Shown: piece by piece, positions 27,072-33,013 of the stretch
Layout of the letters: each line of letters opens with the position of its first letter
Position numbering within the stretch: the stretch's first letter is position 1
Source of the DNA: Neoluteolibacter marinus
Lineage (GTDB): Bacteria > Verrucomicrobiota > Verrucomicrobiia > Verrucomicrobiales > Akkermansiaceae
Direction: 5' to 3'
NCBI RefSeq assembly: GCF_014904755.1
Contig: NZ_JACZFQ010000028.1
Span: 1 to 33,013, forward strand
Length of the DNA stretch: 33,013 bases
Position numbers and translations under genes: made by a program
Notes under the pieces: model-generated
Seen by the model: only the letters and a program-made list of their open reading frames with translations
Told to the model about the DNA's origin: nothing
Database searches by the model: none

Positions 27072-27524
27072 TTAGCCGGACGTTTCGACCCGTGCGGTAG
27101 TCCATCCCGCGACGCTCGCCAGCATGAAGCGCATGGACTGAGGCGGAGAGTACTTGAACTCCATCGGCCCCGCGAATGCCCTGGAAACGGCAAGATGAAG
27201 CGAGCCCGCCACCGGATCAACTGCCCGCCCATCTTTCCGAAGCTCCCCCATAGGAAGCCCCTGCTCGCTCGCTCCCTGAAACGTCGCGGATTCGATCCCG
27301 TTCCAAGTGCCGCGGAGCATGTCGCTACTCGTCCGCTCGAATTCCTCAAAAGTCAGAAGCACCCCGTCAAACCGCATCCCGCCCGCGAAGATGGTGAGCG
27401 AGCAAACGACTTCCAAGCCGTCCGCCTTGCAGACTTCGAAATTGGACACGAGCGCGGCAAGTAGGCGATCCATTCCCGCGAGCCTGTTGGCCGTTGGCTG
27501 CCCGGGGAAGTCGAAACGCTTCAC
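27072..27524 (-). CDS. Probable tail-associated protein of unknown function
   Basis: This encodes 150 residues and starts three bases after the tape measure stop, so it is co-transcribed and probably co-translated. In siphophages the gene after the tape measure usually encodes a distal-tail or tip protein. This one reads as a single beta-rich domain (LEVVCSLTIFAGGMRFDGVLLTFEEFE, GPMEFKYSPPQSMRFMLASV), shorter than lambda gpM/gpL-type pairs or a Dit protein. I cannot assign it to a family. It is the last gene of the leftward block, followed only by the convergent terminator region. Confidence 0.65.
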   Translation of the reverse strand: MKRFDFPGQPTANRLAGMDRLLAALVSNFEVCKADGLEVVCSLTIFAGGMRFDGVLLTFEEFERTSSDMLRGTWNGIESATFQGASEQGLPMGELRKDGRAVDPVAGSLHLAVSRAFAGPMEFKYSPPQSMRFMLASVAGWTTARVETSG

Positions 27525-27527
27525 GAT

Positions 27528-29726
27528 TTAGCCGAAAGCACGGGCACGGCCACCGCCGCGCTGCCGCTGGTTGAGGAAGTCGCCCAAGGATTTCTTGCTG
27601 GCCGCATCGATGATCGCCCGCGCCTGTCCCGCTGGCATCGTCTCGCGGATGACGACCGTCTGATTGACGTTGTAGGTATCGCCCCCGAGGCTCTGGCCCC
27701 TGGTGTGATCGATGACCGTTTCGTTCGGGTGGAGGATCGCGGGAAAGCCGCCCTTGCCGTCGAGCCCGCCCGAGCGGGTGCCGTAGCCGGTGAAGCCGCC
27801 GCCTTCGAACGTCCCGAGATCGATTGCTCTCGGCGCGCCGGCTGTCGAGATCGAGCCTGAGAAGATGGACGAAACCAGCGAGCCAACGAGGCCGGAGCCA
27901 TTCCCGCCGTATGACTCGTTCCCAAGGATCCCGCCGAGAATTGCTGCTTTGGCTGCAATCGCCGCCAAGTCGGCAAGCACGGAGCGGGTGAACTCGGCCA
28001 TGTTCAGCTTGCCCGAGCGGGTGAACTCGTCGATTGCGCTCTCGAGGTTCCCCGTCACGGATTGGCCGTACTCGTTGAGAGTGAGGAAGAGCTTCTCATA
28101 GCTCCCCATCGTCGCTTCGACGTGGTTGGTTACGGCAACGAGATCGGTTGTCGCCGCTTCACGGAATTCGCCGCTCGCGCCGGCTGCGCGGTCAAATGAT
28201 CCAGCGATGCTCTCCGGTCCGGTGGCGATGGAATCCGCCAGGTCATCGGAGAGGGGAATCAGCTGCTCGAACGAGTCCGCAACTTGCTCGAACTCCTTCG
28301 GAGGAAGGACCGAGCCTCCAGCCTCCTCGATCTCCTTTGTCAGCGCGGCAATCTCCGCCTTCTCAGCAACCTGGCGTTTGTTGAATTCGAGCAACTCGGC
28401 TTCCTTTTCAAGAAGCTCATCCCCGAGCTTTGCCTGCCACTCCAGCTCCTCGGTTTGGCTCTTGAGGCCATTGCGAATGGCTTCCGATGTCGCGGCAGCA
28501 TCAGCGTCGCTGATCTGACCGGCGCGGCGCTGGTCCTCGACTTCCAGGAGTTGGCGGTTTGCTGCGGCTTGGGCGACGATGACGGGTGGGAGCTCTGCCA
28601 GGGCCGCTTTGAGGGATTCAACCTCTGTCCTCGCACGAGACGCGGCCTCGTCGAGATCCATGATCCCGGTGAACGCCTGCGCGGGTCCGCCGAACTGCCG
28701 GGCAATATCGAAGTCCCCTCCGCCGGTGATCGTCTTCCCTTGCGCCTGCAGGCTGGCAATCCGGTCCTGGATCGCCCTGAGGTCGGAGAGTCTCTTTTCG
28801 ATCAGCACCGCATCGCCCCCGTTCTCGAGAGCGGTCGTAGTATCGACGCTCTGGCCGCCAGTCGCCGCCCTCACGGCCTGCTGCAGAACCCGCAACGAAT
28901 CGACTCCGATCTTCACACCCTCTGCGATGGCGGGGCCAATACCTCCGCCTGCTTTGCCGGCCTCCAAGAAGTCCTGGATGATCTCGGTCAGCACCGGCGA
29001 AAGCTCGATTGCGAGCTTCTGCTTCGCTTCGGTGAGGAGCTGATTCGCCTCGGTGAATGCGTCGTTCAGGTCCTCGGCTTTCTTGGCGTCCAGTCGGGTG
29101 ATCTCAAGACCGTAGTCCTTGAGCGTCTGCTTTGCCTTTTCGAGTGCTGGAGTGCCAGCCTTGAACAGGGTGATCATCTCTTGCCCTGAGCGGCCGAAGA
29201 GCTGAGTCGCGAGCGCTGCCTGCGTTGCCGGGTCTTCAATGGCGCCGAGCTGGTCAACGATCGCTTCGAAGGTTTTCTCTGGAGACTGGCCTTTAATCTC
29301 GTCGATCGAGACGCCCAGCACGTCGAACGCTTTGACGATGGCGGAGGTATCGGAAACCAGCCCGTTCTTGATGTCCCCGACGTTCCGATTGAGCTTCGCG
29401 AGGCCCTTCTCGAGCGTGCTGTTCGAGACGCCGGCAAGCTCCGACGCGTTCCGGTAGGCTTGAAGCGATTCGGTGGCGATCCCGAGCCGGTCCGACTGCT
29501 TCGCGAGAGAGTCCGTCACGGCATTGGCCTTGTTCACCATGTCCGTGATCCCCTTCACCGCGGCGATGCCGGCGACCCCGACCGCGGCAAAGGCAACCCC
29601 GGCCACCTTCCCGAACTTCAAGAAGCCATCGCCAAGCGCCTTCACATCGCCGGAGGCTTTCGCCAGGGCGCTGCCCGTCTTGTTCTCGGCGGAGATGATG
29701 AACTTCGCCTCGCGTCTGGTAGCCAT
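27528..29726 (-). CDS. Phage tail tape measure protein
   Basis: This encodes 732 residues. Tape measure proteins set the length of a phage tail and pass into the host during DNA entry. The N-terminus (REAKFIISAENKTGSALAKA) is the usual opening, followed by a hydrophobic helix at about 40-60. The middle is long, helical and Ala, Glu and Gln rich, with coiled-coil character (about 390-470, QTEELEWQAKLGDELLEKE). The C-terminus carries the classic GGGFTGYGTRSGG at 642-654 and GGFPAILHPNETVIDH. If tail length follows the rule of about 1.5 angstrom per residue, the tail would be roughly 110 nm. The frame is intact, which argues for use rather than decay. Confidence 0.9.
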   Translation of the reverse strand: MATRREAKFIISAENKTGSALAKASGDVKALGDGFLKFGKVAGVAFAAVGVAGIAAVKGITDMVNKANAVTDSLAKQSDRLGIATESLQAYRNASELAGVSNSTLEKGLAKLNRNVGDIKNGLVSDTSAIVKAFDVLGVSIDEIKGQSPEKTFEAIVDQLGAIEDPATQAALATQLFGRSGQEMITLFKAGTPALEKAKQTLKDYGLEITRLDAKKAEDLNDAFTEANQLLTEAKQKLAIELSPVLTEIIQDFLEAGKAGGGIGPAIAEGVKIGVDSLRVLQQAVRAATGGQSVDTTTALENGGDAVLIEKRLSDLRAIQDRIASLQAQGKTITGGGDFDIARQFGGPAQAFTGIMDLDEAASRARTEVESLKAALAELPPVIVAQAAANRQLLEVEDQRRAGQISDADAAATSEAIRNGLKSQTEELEWQAKLGDELLEKEAELLEFNKRQVAEKAEIAALTKEIEEAGGSVLPPKEFEQVADSFEQLIPLSDDLADSIATGPESIAGSFDRAAGASGEFREAATTDLVAVTNHVEATMGSYEKLFLTLNEYGQSVTGNLESAIDEFTRSGKLNMAEFTRSVLADLAAIAAKAAILGGILGNESYGGNGSGLVGSLVSSIFSGSISTAGAPRAIDLGTFEGGGFTGYGTRSGGLDGKGGFPAILHPNETVIDHTRGQSLGGDTYNVNQTVVIRETMPAGQARAIIDAASKKSLGDFLNQRQRGGGRARAFG

Positions 29727-29786
29727 TTGCTACCTGTCGCGGCTCCCTCCCCCGGCCCCCCAGCGAGGCGGAGAAAAGGTCGGAAA

Positions 29787-30134
29787 TCAATCCGCGGAAA
29801 CGAGCCAATCAAGGAGAGCATTCACCAGCGCGGTGAAGATCCGCGGGGGCGCCTGCTTCGTGATGACCTCAACCGGATTCGGCCCGCCCCTCAGAAGCGG
29901 GAACGCCTGCTCCCCATCCTCAAGCTTCACCGTCTCGACAATCAACTCGGCGTAAGCAACCGACTGCGCCCCCGGCTTCGCTTCTCTCGCCGCCTTCGCA
30001 AGCTTCAAGGTCTGCTCTCCATTCAAAGGCTGGAAAACCAGCTTGAAAGGGAGCCCTTCAATTTCCACTTCGCGGGGCTTGAGGGCTTCGAACTGATCCT
30101 TGAGGAACTCGAGCGGGGAATGCTGATTCGGCAT
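29787..30134 (-). CDS. Probable phage tail assembly chaperone (gpG-like)
   Basis: This encodes 115 residues and is first in the leftward tail block, 60 bases upstream of the tape measure, the place where siphophages encode the chaperone that wraps the tape measure during assembly. The sequence is of the chaperone type: a short N-terminal helix, a strand pair (EVEIEGLPFKLVFQPLNGEQ), helices (TLKLAKAAREAKPGAQSVAYAELIVETVKL) and a helical end (IFTALVNALLDWL). I see no clear slippery sequence for a G/GT-type frameshift and no room for a second frame, so only the short form appears to be made. It starts 103 bases inside the right att repeat. Confidence 0.65.
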   Translation of the reverse strand: MPNQHSPLEFLKDQFEALKPREVEIEGLPFKLVFQPLNGEQTLKLAKAAREAKPGAQSVAYAELIVETVKLEDGEQAFPLLRGGPNPVEVITKQAPPRIFTALVNALLDWLVSAD

Positions 30135-30170
30135 CCCGGTCCTGTCGCGGCTCAGTAAAATGGCCGGGAG

Positions 30171-30192
30171 TGTTCAGTCAGAGTGTTCAGTC
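30171..30192 (+). promoter_or_regulatory. Integrase arm-type sites, right end
   Basis: Two exact copies of TGTTCAGTC (30171-30179 and 30184-30192) lie within a tandem repeat of GAGTGTTCAGTC (30168 and 30181). They match the words found beside the left att repeat and lie 45 bases inside the right one. Confidence 0.7.
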
Positions 30193-30236
30193 GGATCTGA
30201 AAAGTGACCCTGAAACCGTCGCAAGTGACTGGTTTT

Positions 30237-30273
30237 AAATGGCTCCGGCGGTAGGGATCGAACCTACGACCTA
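30237..30273 (+). repeat. Right attachment site repeat (37 bp)
   Basis: Identical to 19005-19041. It overlaps the 3' 34 bases of the intact tRNA-Asn, so the incoming element restored the tRNA sequence on integration. Confidence 0.93.
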
Positions 30274-30314
30274 GTGGTTAACAGCCACCCGCTCTACCGC
30301 TGAGCTACACCGGA
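30240..30314 (-). tRNA. tRNA-Asn (anticodon GTT)
   Basis: The 75-base cloverleaf folds fully: acceptor stem TCCGGTG with CGCCGGA (one G-U pair), D arm GCTC/GAGC, anticodon stem GGTGG/CCACT around loop CTGTTAA with anticodon GTT, T stem GTAGG/CCTAC around TTCGATC, discriminator G and encoded CCA. The 3' end is the insertion site of the mobile element, which leaves the gene intact. Downstream of the tRNA there is now element DNA instead of the native terminator at 18967-18994. Confidence 0.97.
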
Positions 30315-30324
30315 TTTAAAACAT

Positions 30325-30341
30325 GCCCCGCTCGGCGGGGC
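30325..30341 (-). terminator. Terminator after the ATPase gene, just before tRNA-Asn
   Basis: A 7-bp perfect GC stem (GCCCCGC at 30325-30331, GCGGGGC at 30335-30341, three-base loop) is followed on the minus strand by ATGTTTTAAA. It lies only 10 bases upstream of the tRNA 5' end, so either it ends the ATPase transcript incompletely or the tRNA promoter overlaps this hairpin. Confidence 0.65.
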
Positions 30342-30406
30342 GGGCGGAAGATGCGATCACACCCGCGCGACTGGCAAGGGAAAAATTGAACCGAACCGAG
30401 GGAATT

Positions 30407-31801
30407 TCAGTCCCGGCCGTACCGCTCTCGGAATTGCTTGAGCAGATCGTCGATGCGGTCGCCGCCGGCCGTGGACGCAACGCTTTCTTGTTCGGACGGG
30501 TTGTCGCCCGTTTCTGACTGGAGAGGTTCGTCGAACGATCCCGTGGCGTCCGGGGCAGCAACTGGCGGCGGCGCATCGGGTTGCCACGCCGGTTGATCCG
30601 GCTGAACGGCGTCGGCGGCGAACTCCCCTTCAGTCCCACGCGGCAAAACCGGCGGACCGCCTACTTCTTGACGTTCTTCTGGCGTATTGGCGATCACCTG
30701 GCTTGCGCCACCCCCGTCGATCGACTCGTCGAGATCGGCGATCTTGCGGAGAACCCGGCGGGCGTAGTGCTCGCCCGGCGCCAGCGTCAAACGGGAGCGG
30801 ATATCGATCGCCCGCCCCGGTACCCGTGCCTCAAGCAACGCGGACATCGCTTCCTCGTCCAGCGGGGCGAGCATGATCTCCATTTCTCCGAGGCGATCCA
30901 GTAGGCCGCCGCTCAAGGCCGGGACGAAAGCGCTTTCCCAGATGTCGTCATTGATGGAAACCACGACGTCCACCCTGGGCGCCTGCTGCCGCACCGTGGC
31001 GATGAAACTGGCAAAGCGCAGTGCCGACCCGGTGTCCGCATGCATGCCCTCCAAGTCATCCGCGACCACCACCACCCGGCCAATCAGGGAGAGCATCGCG
31101 AGGAATCCCGCATAGCGCTCGACCCCGGCATCCGACGTGGCGGACTGAATGATCATCCCCGTGCGCCCGGGATGCTCCGGAACGGCGACCGCGAAGCGGA
31201 ACAACGAGGCGAGCCAGAACGATGTCTCGTTGAGGGAACTCCCGGCGCGCCGGCTGAGCTCAAGCGCCAGCCGCGGGCCGAGGACTTCGAAATTCTCCTT
31301 GGTCCACTGGGCGGTCACCGCCTGCCCGTGATGGAAATCGAAGGTTTCGATCGGTCGCTGGCGAAGCGCACCGAGCGCCGCCTCCCGATCCTGGCACGGA
31401 ACCTCGCCCGAACTGACCAAGGGCTGGAGAGCCAGCGAGAAAAGCCGACGCGAGAGGAAATCCAGAGCCGTGAGCCCGCCGCCGGCCGGTAGCGCCCGGG
31501 TCAGCCGGCGCAAAGCCGCCTCGATCGCCCCGCCGGCGTCGATCCTGGCGCCATCGACGAAGTTGATCGGCAGGAACTCGTGGGTGGTCGCAAGCCGCTG
31601 CTGGACGAAGGACAAAAGGTGACTCTTCCCGTAGCCCGCCCGCGGAGCCCGCAGCAGGATCCCCCTGCCCGGGGCGTCCACCGGCGATTTCAACACCCGT
31701 TCCATGCGGGCGGTGGCAACGGCATTCACCCCCCCGGCGTGCGGAGCACTGGCTTGACCGAGGGCATCGAAAAACGGCTGTACAGTGAGTTGATCTACCA
31801 T
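30407..31801 (-). CDS. P-loop ATPase of unknown role
   Basis: I start this at 31801 (464 residues), where MVDQLTVQPFFDALG begins; a start 15 codons upstream adds only a Gly- and Arg-rich stretch. A Walker A-like motif, APRAGYGKS (52-60), has Ala in place of the first Gly. Walker B is VVVVADD at 243-249, and VDVVVSINDDIWES may hold a sensor residue. These give an AAA/STAND-like fold covering residues 1-370. The last 95 residues are Pro-, Glu- and Gly-rich and probably disordered, closing with a helix (DRIDDLLKQFRERYGRD) that may be a docking peptide. No signal or membrane helix is seen. It is divergent from rplM. I cannot name the family. Confidence 0.75.
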   Translation of the reverse strand: MVDQLTVQPFFDALGQASAPHAGGVNAVATARMERVLKSPVDAPGRGILLRAPRAGYGKSHLLSFVQQRLATTHEFLPINFVDGARIDAGGAIEAALRRLTRALPAGGGLTALDFLSRRLFSLALQPLVSSGEVPCQDREAALGALRQRPIETFDFHHGQAVTAQWTKENFEVLGPRLALELSRRAGSSLNETSFWLASLFRFAVAVPEHPGRTGMIIQSATSDAGVERYAGFLAMLSLIGRVVVVADDLEGMHADTGSALRFASFIATVRQQAPRVDVVVSINDDIWESAFVPALSGGLLDRLGEMEIMLAPLDEEAMSALLEARVPGRAIDIRSRLTLAPGEHYARRVLRKIADLDESIDGGGASQVIANTPEERQEVGGPPVLPRGTEGEFAADAVQPDQPAWQPDAPPPVAAPDATGSFDEPLQSETGDNPSEQESVASTAGGDRIDDLLKQFRERYGRD

Positions 31802-31964
31802 GGGGGTCCAGATGGCGGAAGCATGGCCACCCCTCCCCCTGCCCACAAGGAAAGAAAGGTCCTGCCAGCCCCAGACCCGGTTGTCGGCCTCCGGCCCCGC
31901 GGGGGTGAAGATGCGGCCAACGGAAACCCCGGAAAGAGCCCCGAAACTTCCCTCGGATTTCCGA

Positions 31965-31993
31965 TTGACACCCCATGGTCCGATCCCTAGCTT
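31965..31993 (+). promoter_or_regulatory. Promoter candidate for rplM-rpsI
   Basis: A perfect -35 hexamer TTGACA (31965-31970) is followed after 17 bases by TAGCTT (31988-31993), a moderate -10. This leaves a leader of about 60 bases before the rplM start at 32062. It is the best sigma-70-type match I noticed in the window. Confidence 0.6.
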
Positions 31994-32061
31994 GCGCGCC
32001 CCTCCGCCGCGTGACGCCGACTCCGCGTTCCGGCAAAGGGGATTTTTTTCCGTTCCATCTC

Positions 32062-32493
32062 ATGAAGACGTTTTCCGCAAAGCCGACCGACATCGAGCGC
32101 ACCTGGCACGTGATCGATGCCAAAGACAAGATCCTCGGCCAGGTCGCCGTCGAGGCAGCCCGCCTGCTGCGCGGCAAGCACAAGACCATGTTCACCCCGC
32201 ACATCGACACCGGTGACTTCGTCATCGTGATCAACGCGGACAAGGTGGTTCTCTCCGGCACCAAGGAAAACGACAAGATCTACACCCGTTTCTCCGGCTG
32301 GGTCGGCGGCCAGAAGGTCGAGACTCCCCGCATGGTGCGCAAGCGCCGTCCGGTCCTGCTTGTCGAGGATGCCGTCTGGGGAATGATCCCCAAGAACCGC
32401 CTCGGCCGTGCCCAGTTCGGCAAGCTGAAGGTCTACGCCGGCCCCGAGCACCCGCACGAAGCCCAGCAGCCGCAGGCTTACGAAATCGCCTGA
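32062..32493 (+). CDS. rplM: 50S ribosomal protein L13 (uL13)
   Basis: A large-subunit ribosomal protein of 143 residues, the usual length. I start it at 32062 with [20 protein letters not shown]; the frame extends upstream, but that part covers the promoter. Family motifs are present: [31 protein letters not shown] (here preceded by I), [18 protein letters not shown] and [11 protein letters not shown]. It is followed by rpsI after 26 bases, the conserved L13-S9 operon of bacteria. Expression is likely high; the promoter candidate at 31965 has a perfect -35. Confidence 0.97.
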   Translation: MKTFSAKPTDIERTWHVIDAKDKILGQVAVEAARLLRGKHKTMFTPHIDTGDFVIVINADKVVLSGTKENDKIYTRFSGWVGGQKVETPRMVRKRRPVLLVEDAVWGMIPKNRLGRAQFGKLKVYAGPEHPHEAQQPQAYEIA

Positions 32494-32519
32494 ACCGGCA
32501 GCCCGAACCCCTTTTTGAA

Positions 32520-32915
32520 ATGAGCGAAGTCAAGAACCTCAGCGCCACCGGCCGCCGCAAGAATGCCGTCGCCCGTGTCCGCATGACCGAAGGCAGTGGA
32601 CAGATCACCATCAACGGCCGTTCCTTCGAGGACTACCTGCCGACCCTGCCCCTGCAGAACACCGTCCTGGCTCCGTTCCAGCACGCCAACCTGCTGAACA
32701 AGTTCGACGTCACCGTCACCGCCGCCGGCGGCGGCACCCACGGCCAGGCCGGCGCCATCCGCCTCGCCGTTGCCCGCGCGCTCACCATTTTCGAGCCGGA
32801 ACTCCGCAAGGTGATCAAGCCGCACGGCCTGCTCCGCCGCGACCCGCGCATGAAGGAACGCAAGAAGCCCGGCCGCCCCGGCGCCCGCAAGCGCTTCCAG
32901 TTCTCCAAGCGCTAA
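32520..32915 (+). CDS. rpsI: 30S ribosomal protein S9 (uS9)
   Basis: A small-subunit protein of 131 residues. The N-terminal LSATGRRKNAVARVRM and the basic C-terminal tail RPGARKRFQFSKR (ending in the conserved KR that reaches the P-site tRNA) identify it. Other family motifs are GQITINGRSFEDYLP, GGGTHGQAGAIRLAVARAL and LLRRDPRMKERKKPG. It is the second gene of the rplM operon, closed by the terminator at 32936. Confidence 0.98.
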   Translation: MSEVKNLSATGRRKNAVARVRMTEGSGQITINGRSFEDYLPTLPLQNTVLAPFQHANLLNKFDVTVTAAGGGTHGQAGAIRLAVARALTIFEPELRKVIKPHGLLRRDPRMKERKKPGRPGARKRFQFSKR

Positions 32916-32935
32916 TCCGCAACGCTCTTCCAAAG

Positions 32936-32966
32936 GCCGCATCCCGCTCCGGGATGCGGCTTTTTT
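32936..32966 (+). terminator. Rho-independent terminator of rplM-rpsI
   Basis: A perfect 10-bp stem (GCCGCATCCC with GGGATGCGGC) and a five-base loop are followed by six T. It begins 20 bases after the rpsI stop. Confidence 0.95.
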
Positions 32967-32986
32967 CATGCCTTCGTGGTTGATCT

Positions 32987-33013
32987 CCCCCCCCCCCCCC
33001 CCCCCCCCCCCCC
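32987..33013. other. Run of 27 C at the window end
   Basis: The last 27 bases are all C, beginning after TTGATCT. No such run occurs elsewhere in the window. It is best read as a sequencing or assembly artefact at a contig end, not as biology. Confidence 0.8.

Larger units (their letters stand above)
19005..30273. mobile_element. Integrated satellite-like element in tRNA-Asn, with a tail-only structural module
   Basis: The element is bounded by 37-bp identical direct repeats, the right copy being the 3' part of an intact tRNA-Asn. The integrase lies just inside the left end. A rightward block carries integration (integrase, a paralogue of its N-terminus, an excisionase-like protein), replication (Toprim primase, RecA-like ATPase, iteron origin candidate) and packaging-like HTH genes. 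A leftward block at the right end carries a tail chaperone, a tape measure and one further gene. No capsid, portal, protease, large terminase, baseplate fibre, lysis or conjugation gene is present. Size and content fit a phage satellite; a prophage with a large internal deletion is the main alternative. Confidence 0.85.

Noticed and set aside
29727-29786. Programmed frameshift between tail chaperone and tape measure (G/GT type)
   Set aside because: Only 60 bases lie between the genes, no XXXYYYZ slippery heptamer was evident before the stop, and no second chaperone frame follows.

Overview
The window looks like about 33 kb of a GC-rich bacterial chromosome (by eye above 60% GC), most likely Verrucomicrobiota. 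This is inferred from the protein repertoire: many secreted proteins of unknown function, an SHD1-like secreted protein, a HEAT-repeat membrane protein, and a helix-hairpin-helix protein joined to a membrane zinc ribbon. No rRNA or other taxonomic marker is present, so the assignment is an inference. The right end stops in a run of 27 C, which suggests a contig edge or sequencing artefact.

Positions 1-17154 are core chromosome. From the left there is an MTH1-like NUDIX hydrolase flanked by two paralogous small secreted proteins, then the glycine cleavage genes gcvT-gcvH and gcvP, all on the minus strand. A strong terminator after gcvH separates it from gcvP. Between them lies a 210-bp cluster of DnaA-box-like 9-mers in helically phased triplets around a perfect inverted repeat. 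Next come a run of minus-strand envelope genes including an FmdB-type zinc ribbon, then a plus-strand trio (L,D-transpeptidase lipoprotein, rhodanese, dtd), then valS and a GNAT acetyltransferase.

Positions 17155-19004 are a worn flank. They hold a gap without genes, an SHD1-like secreted protein, and a scar of a type III restriction endonuclease with its front and middle deleted.

Positions 19005-30273 are an integrated element of about 11.3 kb inserted in the 3' end of tRNA-Asn(GTT). It is bounded by 37-bp direct repeats, with repeated integrase arm-type sites inside each end. On the plus strand it carries a tyrosine integrase, a stand-alone relative of the integrase N-terminus, an excisionase-like protein, a Toprim primase, a RecA-like replication ATPase, an iteron and hairpin origin candidate, two small-terminase-like HTH proteins, and small RHH-like proteins. 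On the minus strand, at the far end, it carries only a tail chaperone, a tape measure protein and one further gene. There is no capsid, portal, protease or large terminase. This looks like a phage satellite, or a prophage reduced to satellite size, that brings its own tail-length module.

Positions 30325-33013 return to core chromosome: a P-loop ATPase and the rplM-rpsI ribosomal operon with a recognisable promoter and terminator.

All assignments come from reading the sequence and recalling families; no database search was run.
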